Shown here in pieces: positions 1 through 8,161 of a stretch of 64,000 bases of DNA; positions within the stretch are counted from its first letter, which is position 1; every line of letters begins with the position of its first letter. This stretch comes from Martinezella hainanensis (GTDB lineage: Bacteria > Pseudomonadota > Alphaproteobacteria > Rhizobiales > Rhizobiaceae). Location: assembly GCF_900094555.1 (NCBI RefSeq), contig NZ_FMAC01000002.1, positions 558,001 to 622,000 on the forward strand, in the 5' to 3' direction. The position numbers were made by a program, and so were the translations under genes. A model generated the notes under the pieces. It had not been told where the DNA came from. It saw nothing but the letters and a program-made list of their open reading frames with translations, and ran no database searches.

Positions 1-1002
1 AAGCTGCAGCGTGCAGCAAAGGTTTCCAGCAGGGCCGCATGGGGCTTCAAGGTTTCGCTGATCGTCTTCCTCGTGCTGATTGAAATGGTGATGAACGGCA
101 GCTTCCTCGCCAAGGGAAGCGAGCAGGGCATCGTCGGCGGTGTGACGGAGGCGGCCGCCTTCGCCTTCCTGAATATCGGCATGGCACTGATATTTTCCTT
201 CTTCTGCGTCCGCTTCCTGGTGCACCGCTCCTACGCGCTGAAGCTGCTCGGCCTTCTCGGGCTCGTCGCCTATGTCGCCGTGGCCCTCGGGATCAACATC
301 GCGCTTGCGCATTATCGCGAGGTTTCGGCGACGATTTTGAGCGGAGCCGGTGCCGAGGTGATCCAGCGGCTGAAGGCTGCACCGCTCGGCCTACAGGAGC
401 TGAATTCCTGGATGCTCTTTGCCATCGGCCTGATGTTCTCGCTCGTCGCCTTCATCGACGGCTGCTATCTGACGGACCCCTATCCGGGCTTTGCCGGCGT
501 GCAGAAGCGTCTCGATGCGGCGAGGGACAATTATATCGACCGCAAGCTTGATCTCATCGAAGACCTTCGCGAAATCCGCGACGATCACAACAGCAAGATC
601 GAGGAGATCATCCGCGATCTCTCGCTGCGCCGGCAGGAAACATCAGCCATCATTGCGCATCGTGCCAGGACGGCGGGCCTTTTTGCCGAGCATCAGAACC
701 ATCTCGAGCGCGCCGCCAATGTGTTGCTGACCTCCTATCGCGATGCCAACCAGAATGTTCGCACCGAGCCAGAACCATCCTACTTCAAGGTCGCCTACAA
801 GATGGAGCGCCTGACGCCTGTGATCCGAACCGAAGAGGAATGGGACGACAAGGTGCTGGGCTCGCGCATCCAGAGCGCCCAGGCGGAGCTTTCGGATCAG
901 ATTAAGCGGATCGGCGACGAATTCGAGCGAGCCATCGAGAAATACCATCAGCTCGACAATCTTTTCCCGGAGAGCATCCTTGGCGCGACGCAAGCGGCGT
1001 AG
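1..1002 (+). CDS. Membrane coiled-coil protein, first gene of stator-like operon (5' end outside window)
   Basis: The reading frame is open from base 1, so the true start lies upstream; 333 residues are visible. Hydrophobic segments lie near visible residues 16-36, 50-74, 79-104 and 131-150, followed by about 180 mostly charged, helical residues with heptad-like character (around 165-230 and 265-315). The polytopic N-terminus plus long cytoplasmic coil is the architecture of many sensor or motor-associated membrane proteins, but I recognise no named family. It overlaps the next gene by 23 bases, which implies co-translation with the vWA-like, channel-like and MotB-like proteins that follow. 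Function is unknown; a structural partner of the downstream channel pair is an inference from synteny. Confidence 0.75.
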   Translation, partial: KLQRAAKVSSRAAWGFKVSLIVFLVLIEMVMNGSFLAKGSEQGIVGGVTEAAAFAFLNIGMALIFSFFCVRFLVHRSYALKLLGLLGLVAYVAVALGINIALAHYREVSATILSGAGAEVIQRLKAAPLGLQELNSWMLFAIGLMFSLVAFIDGCYLTDPYPGFAGVQKRLDAARDNYIDRKLDLIEDLREIRDDHNSKIEEIIRDLSLRRQETSAIIAHRARTAGLFAEHQNHLERAANVLLTSYRDANQNVRTEPEPSYFKVAYKMERLTPVIRTEEEWDDKVLGSRIQSAQAELSDQIKRIGDEFERAIEKYHQLDNLFPESILGATQAA

Positions 1003-1798
1003 CCGGCGCGGCGGGTCCGCCGGTCTCATCATCGCAACGATCTGCCTTGCGGTCTTGTCGCTCGGGATCGTCGGCGCCTATGGCTGGCTGCGCTACAAGG
1101 CGAGCGGCAATGTCGCCGTCGACCAGGCGTCCCTCTGCCCGGTGGATGGGCCGAAGGCGGAAACGGCCATCCTGCTTGATGTCACCGATCCGATCGCCGA
1201 TGCGACGGCGCTTGATCTGCGCAACCAGTTCCAGAAGATCGTGGCCGGGGTGCCGATCGGCGGCGCGATCGACATCTACGCGCTGACCGAGAAGGAGGGC
1301 GAGCTGATCCAGACCTTCCACGGCTGCAATCCGGGAAGCGGCGCAAATGTCGACGAATGGACCAGCAATCCTCGGCTCGCGCAGGCACGCTGGGAGAAGG
1401 GGTTCCAGAAGCCGCTTACCGATATCGCCGGCAAGTTGACTGCAGGTGGGGCCGGCACGCTGTCTCCGATCATGGCGGCGATCCAGAAGATCAATCTGGA
1501 AGTCTTTGCCAACGCGCCGGTCGGCATCCCGAAGCGCCTCTATGTTGCTTCCGACATGCTTGAGCACACAGCTGCCTTCTCCAATTACCGTGATGGCGTC
1601 TCCTATCAGAAATATCAAAACAGTCCGGCGAACGATCGCTTTCGCACGTCACTGAGCGGTGTCACGGTCAAGATTCTTGCCTTTCAAAGGCCGAACATGA
1701 AGTTCAGCATGGAGGATCTTGCGAACTTCTGGGCGCAGTGGATCAAGAACAACAAAGGTGATTTCGACGGCTTCGTGCGCCTGGAGGGGATACGCTGA
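980..1798 (+). CDS. Membrane-anchored von Willebrand A-like protein
   Basis: 272 residues from a TTG start lying inside the end of the previous gene. A very basic N-terminus (RRKRRSRR) is followed by one membrane segment at about 14-35, giving an N-in, periplasm-out anchor. The remainder looks like a single alpha/beta domain that begins with a hydrophobic strand ending in DVTDP (residues 67-71), the place where vWA domains carry the metal-site DxSxS. The motif is therefore degenerate, with Thr and Asp present but the second Ser missing. The vWA assignment rests on this strand-turn pattern and on the general layout; it is moderately supported. The stop codon overlaps the ATG of the next gene by one base, so tight coupling is expected. 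A role as periplasmic cap or sensor of the complex is inference. Confidence 0.7.
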   Translation: MARRKRRSRRGGSAGLIIATICLAVLSLGIVGAYGWLRYKASGNVAVDQASLCPVDGPKAETAILLDVTDPIADATALDLRNQFQKIVAGVPIGGAIDIYALTEKEGELIQTFHGCNPGSGANVDEWTSNPRLAQARWEKGFQKPLTDIAGKLTAGGAGTLSPIMAAIQKINLEVFANAPVGIPKRLYVASDMLEHTAAFSNYRDGVSYQKYQNSPANDRFRTSLSGVTVKILAFQRPNMKFSMEDLANFWAQWIKNNKGDFDGFVRLEGIR

Positions 1799-2730
1799 TG
1801 GCTAACACTGACGCCAGATATCTCATCCGGGACTATGGGCCGATGGTGCTTTTCGCCTCCATCACCATCGGCGGGATGATCTTCATCTGGTCGTCGAAGC
1901 TCATGGGGTGGTCGCTGCCTGTCGTGACCGGCGTGCCGCTGGTGCTGATGGGGATCTACTTCATCGTGTCGCTGGCCGTTGCCGGGTTCCGGCTGCACAA
2001 CGAGCAGGCGGGCGACAACCTTTATTACATGGGGTTTCTCTTCACCCTCTCGAGCCTTGGCGTGTCGCTCTACCTCTTTGCCGGCGAAACATCGATCGAG
2101 ACCATTGTCCGCAATTTCGGCATCGCCGTTACTTCGACCATTGCCGGCGTGACGTTGCGCATCCTCTTCAACCAGATGCGGCGAGATCCGATCGACATCG
2201 AGCGCAGCGTGCGCCACGAGCTTGCGGAAATGACGCGGCGCGTGCGCACCGAGCTCGACTCCTCGTCGCGCGAATTCTCGCACTACCGGCGCGTCAGCAA
2301 CCAGATGCTGTCGGAAGGTTTCGAGGAGATCGCGCGTCAGGCCGAGCGCAACGGCCAGGAGATCAACAAGATCCTCGAAATGCTGGCGAAGCAGGCGGTG
2401 ACCCCGATCAACGACGCCGCCGCACAGCTGACGGCGACGACCTCGCAGCTTTCGGAGATCATCGGAACATTCGGCACCGCCGTCGAGAGTGTTGGCAGGA
2501 AGCTGGAAGAGATCCGCTCGCCGGAAGACGTCGTGCGCGCCGAGCTGGCGCCGGCGATTACGGCCATCAAGGAGATGTCGGAGGCGCAATTGCAGCCATT
2601 GCGCAACATCGAGCTGGCGCTCGGTCGCATGGCCGAAGCGATGGGGCAGGCACCCTTGCTCGCGACCGATGGCAAGATCGTCGCCGAGCCCGAGGCCGCG
2701 CCACGAAAACGTTGGTGGCATCTATGGTGA
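1798..2730 (+). CDS. MotA/TolQ/ExbB-like channel protein with coiled-coil tail
   Basis: 310 residues. Four membrane segments are visible at about 14-33, 41-63, 78-95 and 107-124. The third (GFLFTLSSLG, residues 79-88) and fourth (FGIAVTSTIAG, 107-117) resemble the paired pore helices of the MotA/TolQ/ExbB/ZorA superfamily, where a G-x-x-x-T-x-x-x-G helix is followed by a G-I-A-x-x-x-T-x-x-G helix. After residue 128 the protein is a long cytoplasmic helix-rich tail (130-290) ending in a basic-aromatic RKRWWHLW. ZorA proteins also carry long tails. The next gene starts inside this one (ATG at 2724) and encodes the expected MotB-like partner. The family call is by eye from motif spacing and gene pairing; ordinary flagellar MotA is unlikely because of the tail and neighbours. 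Confidence 0.7.
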   Translation: MANTDARYLIRDYGPMVLFASITIGGMIFIWSSKLMGWSLPVVTGVPLVLMGIYFIVSLAVAGFRLHNEQAGDNLYYMGFLFTLSSLGVSLYLFAGETSIETIVRNFGIAVTSTIAGVTLRILFNQMRRDPIDIERSVRHELAEMTRRVRTELDSSSREFSHYRRVSNQMLSEGFEEIARQAERNGQEINKILEMLAKQAVTPINDAAAQLTATTSQLSEIIGTFGTAVESVGRKLEEIRSPEDVVRAELAPAITAIKEMSEAQLQPLRNIELALGRMAEAMGQAPLLATDGKIVAEPEAAPRKRWWHLW

Positions 2731-3737
2731 CGGACGCCTCGGACAGCACGCCGAAACTGGAGCACAAGGGCTACAATCGCGGCCTAATCCTCGGCCTGAC
2801 GATGGCCGAATCCATGCTGCTCCTGGTCTTCTGCCTGCTGCTGGTGGCCGCTGCTCTGATTTCCGCCGAGAGACACAAACGGTACGAGGTCGAGCGCAAG
2901 CTTGAGAAGGCCGAACAGCAGGTCGCCTTGCTGGAGAAGAAGCGGGCCGAGCAGGCGGCCGAGATCGTCCTGTTACAGTCGAAGGTCGTCTCCGGCGATC
3001 TCTCCGCCGCCGACAAGGCCGTGGTGGACAAGCAATGGCGGGAACTGGTGCTGGCGAAGGAAGCGCTCGACACCATGGCGGATCAGGGTGCGACATCGGC
3101 CGATCTGCAATCGCTTTCCAAGATTGCCGCCGTTTTGAAGGAGCATGGCGTTTCGCTGGCGGCGGCACCCGATGAGGTCAACAAGCTTTTGGCTGGCAAC
3201 GCGGGTGGGAAGGGCATGCATGACTGGCCGCCCATCATCAATCTCGACGATGCCAAGAAGAACTATTTCCAATCGGGAAGCGCCCAGTTGACCGGCACTT
3301 TCGCCGACCTGCTCAGCACGACGATCACGGATGAAATCGCCAGCAATCTGAGCCTCTACGGCGCCAATATCGTTGAGGTGATCGGTCACACGGACGAGCA
3401 GCCGGTGGCGCGAGAAAAATCCAATCTCGACGATACGATCATCAGCGCGATGGATGGCAAGCTGCCGGTCTCGGCTTTGCTTCCGGCCGACAATGCCGGT
3501 CTCGGCCTTGCCCGCGCCATTGCGGTTGCCAATGTGCTGAGGGCCAATCCCAAGCTGAAGGACGCCACGATCCTGCCGATGTCGGCCGCACAGCTGATCC
3601 TGCCCGGCGATACCGTCACATCGGGTCAGAGCGGCGCCGTTGAGTCACGCCGCCGCATCGAAATCCGTGTCCGCGGCCGAACGGCGCCTGTTGCCGTGAT
3701 CAATGCCGGCGCCGCGTCCTCAATCAACACGCAATAA
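2724..3737 (+). CDS. MotB/OmpA-family protein, peptidoglycan-anchored stator-like subunit
   Basis: 337 residues; the ATG at 2724 overlaps the preceding stop in the string ATGGTGA, which fixes the start. One membrane helix (about 20-47) carries a buried acidic residue, Glu29, in the context TMAESMLLL, the position where MotB and ZorB keep their ion-carrying carboxylate. A charged coil (48-90) leads to a C-terminal OmpA-like domain (about 180-318) with GHTDE (221-225), LARAIAV (262-268) and SRRRIEIRV (308-316), which correspond to the peptidoglycan-binding Asp and Arg motifs. The domain therefore probably sits in the periplasm bound to the cell wall. Last gene of the operon; it converges on the ABC-F gene 17 bases away. 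Confidence 0.85.
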   Translation: MVTDASDSTPKLEHKGYNRGLILGLTMAESMLLLVFCLLLVAAALISAERHKRYEVERKLEKAEQQVALLEKKRAEQAAEIVLLQSKVVSGDLSAADKAVVDKQWRELVLAKEALDTMADQGATSADLQSLSKIAAVLKEHGVSLAAAPDEVNKLLAGNAGGKGMHDWPPIINLDDAKKNYFQSGSAQLTGTFADLLSTTITDEIASNLSLYGANIVEVIGHTDEQPVAREKSNLDDTIISAMDGKLPVSALLPADNAGLGLARAIAVANVLRANPKLKDATILPMSAAQLILPGDTVTSGQSGAVESRRRIEIRVRGRTAPVAVINAGAASSINTQ

Positions 3738-3754
3738 CGGCGATTGCGCAGTTA

Positions 3755-5377
3755 TCAGCTGTGCAGGCCCGGCGCCTCGTAGCCGGTGCGCTCGACATAT
3801 TCCGTGTAGCCGCCTGTATATTGATGGACGCCATCCGGCGTCAGCTCCAGCACGCGGTTGGAGAGTGCTGCCAGGAAATGCCGGTCGTGCGAAACGAAGA
3901 GCATCGTGCCCTCATATTGCGACAAGGCCTGGATGAGCATTTCCTTGGTGTCGAGGTCGAGGTGGTTGGTCGGCTCGTCCAGCACCAAGAGGTTCGGCGG
4001 GTCAAAGAGCATGATCGCCATGACGAGCCGCGCCTTCTCGCCGCCCGACAGCACCCGGCACTTCTTTTCCACATCGTCGCCGGAGAAGCCGAAGCAGCCG
4101 GCAAGCGCTCGAAGGGGGCCTTGGCCCGCTTGCGGGAAATCGTGTTCGAGCTGCTGGAATACGGTGCGCTCTCCATCCAGCAGATCCATGGCGTGCTGGG
4201 CGAAATAGCCCATCTTGACGCTGGCGCCGAGCGCGACGCTGCCTTCATCCGGCTGCGTGGAACCCGCGACGAGCTTCAGGAGCGTGGATTTGCCGGCGCC
4301 GTTGATGCCCATGATGCACCAGCGCTCGCGGCGTCGTACCATGAAATCAAGCCCTTCATAGATGCTGCGGCTGCCATACTTCTTGTGAACGTTCTTCAGC
4401 ACGGCCACGTCTTCGCCCGAGCGCGGCGCCGGCTGGAACTCGAAGGCAACGGTCTGGCGGCGCTTCGGCGGCTCGACGCGGTCGATCTTTTCCAGCTTCT
4501 TCACGCGGCTCTGCACCTGCGAGGCATGCGACGCACGCGCCTTGAAGCGCTCGATGAATTTGATTTCCTTGGCGAGCATGGCCTGCTGGCGCTCGAATTG
4601 CGCCTGCTGCTGTTTTTCGTTCTGCGCCCGCTGCTGCTCGTAGAATTCGTAGTCGCCCGAATAGCTGGTCAGGCTGCCGGCATCGATTTCGATGATCTTG
4701 GTGACGATGCGGTTCATGAACTCGCGGTCGTGCGAGGTCATCAAAAGCGCGCCCTCGTAGCCCTTCAGGAAGGATTCGAGCCAGATCAGGCTTTCGAGAT
4801 CCAGATGGTTGCTCGGCTCGTCGAGCAGCATGACGTCGGGGCGCATCAGCAGAATGCGGGCAAGTGCCACACGCATCTTCCATCCGCCGGAAAGCGCGCC
4901 GACATCGCCATCCATCATCTCCTGGGTAAAGCTCAGGCCCGCCAGCACTTCGCGGGCACGGCCCTCGAGCGCATAGCCATCGAGCTCCTCATAGCGTGCC
5001 TGCACCTCGCCGTAACGCTCGATGATCTCGTCCATCCGGTCGGCCTGATCCGGATCGCTCATGGCCGCTTCAAGCTCGCGCAGCTCGGCAGCGACAGCGC
5101 TCACTGGACCGGCACCCTCCATGACTTCGGAGACGGCGCTACGGCCTTCCATCTCGCCGACATCCTGGTTGAAATAGCCGATGCTGACGCCTTTATCGAC
5201 GGAAACTTGCCCTTCATCCGGCAGCTCCTGTCCGGTGATCATGCGGAAAAGCGTCGTCTTGCCGGCACCGTTAGGGCCGACAAGCCCAACGCTCTCGCCT
5301 CTGTTAAGCGCCGCGGATGCCTCGATGAAGAGGATGCGATGGCTGTTCTGCTTGCTGATATTCTCGATACGAATCAT
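3755..5377 (-). CDS. ABC-F family ATPase (YbiT/Uup/EttA type translation factor)
   Basis: 540 residues with two ABC cassettes and no membrane segments. Cassette one has Walker A GPNGAGKTT, signature LSGGW and Walker B LLLDEPSNHLD; cassette two has GINGAGKST, LSGGEK and LVLDEPTNHLD. Between them lies a charged helical linker with an Arg/Lys/Gln-rich segment (EQQRAQNEKQQQ), the ribosome-contacting P-site tRNA interaction motif region of ABC-F proteins. These proteins bind the ribosomal E site and modulate elongation or antibiotic sensitivity; which subtype this is I cannot settle, YbiT-like being the best guess from length. The 5' leader carries a hairpin just before the start codon and no clear ribosome binding site. 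Confidence 0.93.
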   Translation of the reverse strand: MIRIENISKQNSHRILFIEASAALNRGESVGLVGPNGAGKTTLFRMITGQELPDEGQVSVDKGVSIGYFNQDVGEMEGRSAVSEVMEGAGPVSAVAAELRELEAAMSDPDQADRMDEIIERYGEVQARYEELDGYALEGRAREVLAGLSFTQEMMDGDVGALSGGWKMRVALARILLMRPDVMLLDEPSNHLDLESLIWLESFLKGYEGALLMTSHDREFMNRIVTKIIEIDAGSLTSYSGDYEFYEQQRAQNEKQQQAQFERQQAMLAKEIKFIERFKARASHASQVQSRVKKLEKIDRVEPPKRRQTVAFEFQPAPRSGEDVAVLKNVHKKYGSRSIYEGLDFMVRRRERWCIMGINGAGKSTLLKLVAGSTQPDEGSVALGASVKMGYFAQHAMDLLDGERTVFQQLEHDFPQAGQGPLRALAGCFGFSGDDVEKKCRVLSGGEKARLVMAIMLFDPPNLLVLDEPTNHLDLDTKEMLIQALSQYEGTMLFVSHDRHFLAALSNRVLELTPDGVHQYTGGYTEYVERTGYEAPGLHS

Positions 5378-5681
5378 GATTACGCGTGGCCCGAAGAAAG
5401 TTTTTCGGGGGCCTTATGCCACGGGTTATCGTCTCTGTCGCAGCTTTTCGAGCAGAGAATTGAGATCGATGGCGAACTGACGTTCAGAGGCGACAACTTC
5501 TGGGAGGCCCACTTGCCATGCGGAAGAGAAACTTTTGCCGGGACGACGGATTCTTGTCCACGCGCTCGTTCAAGCAGCATATCTTCCAGCAGGGTCGGCT
5601 CTTGATCGGATCGCCGGCTGTCTTCCGCCTGATTGGAAGTCGCTATATTCATTGTTATCCGTCCCAGCCGAGTTCTTACAG
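5378..5681. other. Intergenic region with a possible frame-broken small gene and a leader hairpin
   Basis: 304 bases between two divergent genes. On the minus strand a 90-codon frame (5380-5652) ends two bases before the ABC-F start. Its C-terminal half reads poorly, while a second minus-strand frame (5426-5569) gives a protein-like stretch ending in LNSLLEKLRQRR. This looks like a small gene broken by a frameshift, or two overlapping leader frames. A hairpin CCCGAA-N8-TTCGGG (minus strand, 5390-5409) lies directly before the ABC-F ATG and could act in attenuation or translation control. All of this is inference from reading the frames. Confidence 0.3.
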
Positions 5682-6809
5682 ATGAAGATTATGAGAAGCA
5701 TTCAGCGTCGGGTTTGTACCCGACTGACGATCGCAGCGTTGATCGCCATCGGCATGTCAGGCGAAGCCCAGTCGGCCAATGCGGCTTCCCAACACGCGCG
5801 GCTCGAAGAACCCGTCAAGGAAGTTGCAGATCAGCGCCTGCTCCTCGATACGCCCGAGGGGAAGGGGGAGCTGCCGGTCTACGCGGATCACGCGATCGAG
5901 GCGGCGTCGCCTGACGTGACCAAGGTGTTGATCATAGTCCATGGCACGCTCCGAAACGCCGATGCCTATTACGCAACTGGGCAGGAACTGCTCGCAAAGG
6001 CAGGCGATCTTGCCGACGGTACGATGGTTGTCGCGCCGCAATTCCTGATAAGACCAGATGTCAATGCTTTCTCTCTGTCCGCGCAGACGCTGGCCTGGAC
6101 GCAGAACGGTTGGAAAGGCGGAGAAGCCGCGGTCCAGCCGGCGCCGATCAGTTCCTTCGCCGCGCTCGATGCCCTGCTGCAGCATTTTGTCGATCGTCGC
6201 CTTTATCCTTCGCTGAAGACCATTGTCGTGATGGGGCACTCGGCGGGAGCACAATTGGTCCAGCGCTATGCCGTCGTCGGACGGGAGGCGGAGAATCTGA
6301 CGAGCGCCGGCATCGCCGTTCGTTATCTCGTCGCCAACCCGTCGAGCTATGTCTATTTCGACGATGAGCGGCCGGCCTTGCAGGATCAGCAAGCGGGGCT
6401 GGCTTCATGCCCGAAGGCGACCCAATGGCGATACGGGCTCGCCGGCGCACCACCATACGTATCTTCGCAGGATCCGAGGCTTCTCGAAACAAGATATGCC
6501 GCGCGCAAGGTGGTCTATCTGCTGGGCCAGGCGGACACAAATCCCTACACCCATTTCATTGACCGCTCCTGCGGAGCAATGGCGCAGGGGCCGTATCGGC
6601 TTGCACGCGGGCTGACCTATTTCGACTATATGAAGAAGCGGCATCCTTCCGATCTCGATCAGAAGGTCGTCGAAGTGCCTGGCGTGGGGCATGACAATGA
6701 AGGGATGTTTACCTCGGATTGCGGCATCGCCGTTCTGTTCGATCGACCGGTGCCGCCATCCTGCCCGGTTATCGACGGGACCGCAAAAGTATCCGGAGCG
6801 GTGCCGTAA
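5682..6809 (+). CDS. Secreted alpha/beta-hydrolase (esterase-like)
   Basis: 375 residues from the ATG at 5682; a second ATG at 5691 is possible. A basic N-terminus and hydrophobic stretch ending near SANA form a signal peptide, so the enzyme is likely periplasmic or exported. Catalytic residues visible: nucleophile Ser in GHSAG, an acid in LGQADTNP and a His in VPGVGHDNE, with the oxyanion strand IIVHG upstream. This is the Ser-Asp-His order of alpha/beta hydrolases. The substrate cannot be read from the sequence. The gene stands alone, divergent from the ABC-F gene and convergent with the acyltransferase. Confidence 0.8.
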   Translation: MKIMRSIQRRVCTRLTIAALIAIGMSGEAQSANAASQHARLEEPVKEVADQRLLLDTPEGKGELPVYADHAIEAASPDVTKVLIIVHGTLRNADAYYATGQELLAKAGDLADGTMVVAPQFLIRPDVNAFSLSAQTLAWTQNGWKGGEAAVQPAPISSFAALDALLQHFVDRRLYPSLKTIVVMGHSAGAQLVQRYAVVGREAENLTSAGIAVRYLVANPSSYVYFDDERPALQDQQAGLASCPKATQWRYGLAGAPPYVSSQDPRLLETRYAARKVVYLLGQADTNPYTHFIDRSCGAMAQGPYRLARGLTYFDYMKKRHPSDLDQKVVEVPGVGHDNEGMFTSDCGIAVLFDRPVPPSCPVIDGTAKVSGAVP

Positions 6810-6903
6810 GGTCTCTCCAGCGTCTCGTTCCCTTTGACGACCGCGCGCAATCGTAACCTGAGGCGTTTCGGTCCACCGATATCTGGCCGCCCACTCTGGC
6901 GCG

Positions 6904-7902
6904 TCAGCTGCGATAGGCCGGCCGCGGACGCGACAAGCGCATTTTTCGCTGTAGCGGGCGTTCGATGCACAAGTAGCAGACGATGGCAAAGGCCAGCGAA
7001 CCCAATGCGATGGGCACAGGCTGCATGTTGTGCGGCATCCCGACGCGCAAAAGCAGCGCGGTGACCAGGATGCCGGTGAGGACGTGCCAAACATAGATGG
7101 AATAGGAGGCGTTCCCCAGGAAATGCAGGAATGCCAACTGGGGCACGCCTCGTTCCCGCTCCGCGAAAACAGCGCCTGACACTAGCAACACTGCCGGTAT
7201 GCCCCAGCGGATAGCCCGTTCCAAATGGATCAGCGGGTCGCTCGCCACAAGCAGCACGACTCCGATGACCATCAAGCCGATGGCCGCAGGAAAAGGTAGC
7301 CGAAAGCCCTGTTTCCACAGGCGCCCGATGACAATGCCGGCCGCAAATTCCAGAATGACCGGCTGGGTGAAAACACTGAGATAGCCGAGGGGCAACAGGT
7401 AATGCGCCATCACGACAGTCACCAGAGCCGCCATCAGGAAGCATAGCCGCCTGAACTCAGGCAGAAGCAGTGAAATCGAAAAGATGAGATAGAAGAACAT
7501 CTCATAGGAGAGCGTCCATCCCTGCTCGACGACGGGCTGCAATGCCTCACCCTTCATGAAGGGCACGAAAAACAGCGAGCCGATCAAATTCTCGATGCTC
7601 GAATTCGCGTCGAAGAAGAACTGTGGCTTCAGTACGGCGATGACGAAAGTTGCTGCCGTCGCAATCCAGTAAAGCGGCACGATCCTGATGAGCCGGCGCC
7701 ACATGAATTCCTGCGGGCCGAGCGACCTTCCGTCGGTCGTAACCCACATGATGAAGCCGCTGATGACAAAGAATATATCGACCCCCGCTGCTCCGCTCTT
7801 GAAGTCCAGGCCATATGTTTCGCAGACATGGAAGCAAAGAACGGAAATTGCGGCGATGGCCCGCAGATATTGAATGCTCGTGATATCACTGCCGATTTTC
7901 AA
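6904..7902 (-). CDS. Acyltransferase 3 family membrane protein (ExoZ/OafA-like)
   Basis: 332 residues, almost entirely hydrophobic helices (about ten), with the family's N-terminal LRAIAAISVLCFH containing the conserved His and, further on, FFVISGFIM and a loop with RRLIRIVPLYW. Members transfer acetyl or other acyl groups to exported sugars such as exopolysaccharide (ExoZ), O-antigen or Nod factors from the cytoplasmic side of the inner membrane. No polysaccharide genes lie next to it, so the acceptor is unknown. The first Met, at 7902, leads directly into the family's N-terminal helix. Confidence 0.85.
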   Translation of the reverse strand: MKIGSDITSIQYLRAIAAISVLCFHVCETYGLDFKSGAAGVDIFFVISGFIMWVTTDGRSLGPQEFMWRRLIRIVPLYWIATAATFVIAVLKPQFFFDANSSIENLIGSLFFVPFMKGEALQPVVEQGWTLSYEMFFYLIFSISLLLPEFRRLCFLMAALVTVVMAHYLLPLGYLSVFTQPVILEFAAGIVIGRLWKQGFRLPFPAAIGLMVIGVVLLVASDPLIHLERAIRWGIPAVLLVSGAVFAERERGVPQLAFLHFLGNASYSIYVWHVLTGILVTALLLRVGMPHNMQPVPIALGSLAFAIVCYLCIERPLQRKMRLSRPRPAYRS

Positions 7903-8161
7903 GACGGTGCCTCGCGCGACTGAACTGCTATCGCCGACGCCCTAAAGGCCGGATTTAGCGATAAAATGCGTCGAAAGGCCGGGCACCGTGCATGACGGGT
8001 TTGAGGCTCGGCGGACCGAATATTGCTGCATATTGCTGCAGCAACAATTTCAATGAAAATGGATCATTTCCCGCCGGTTTCGTGGCCGAAATCGGGCAAT
8101 TGGGATGCTTTGGCGTGAACGGTGATAAAGCCAAGGGCTTCCGTCATGCCGCCGAAATCGC

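Noticed and set aside
1..3737. Calling the operon a Zorya defence system
   Set aside because: The channel and MotB-like pair resemble ZorA/ZorB, but no ZorC, ZorD, ZorE or other nuclease/helicase gene is present downstream, where an ABC-F gene lies in opposite orientation. The upstream side is not visible.
3761..5605. A 614-codon plus-strand frame
   Set aside because: Antisense shadow of the ABC-F gene with two complete ATPase cassettes.
8021..8040. Tandem tattgctgca x2
   Set aside because: Only two copies of ten bases; a local slip duplication, not a repeat array or CRISPR.
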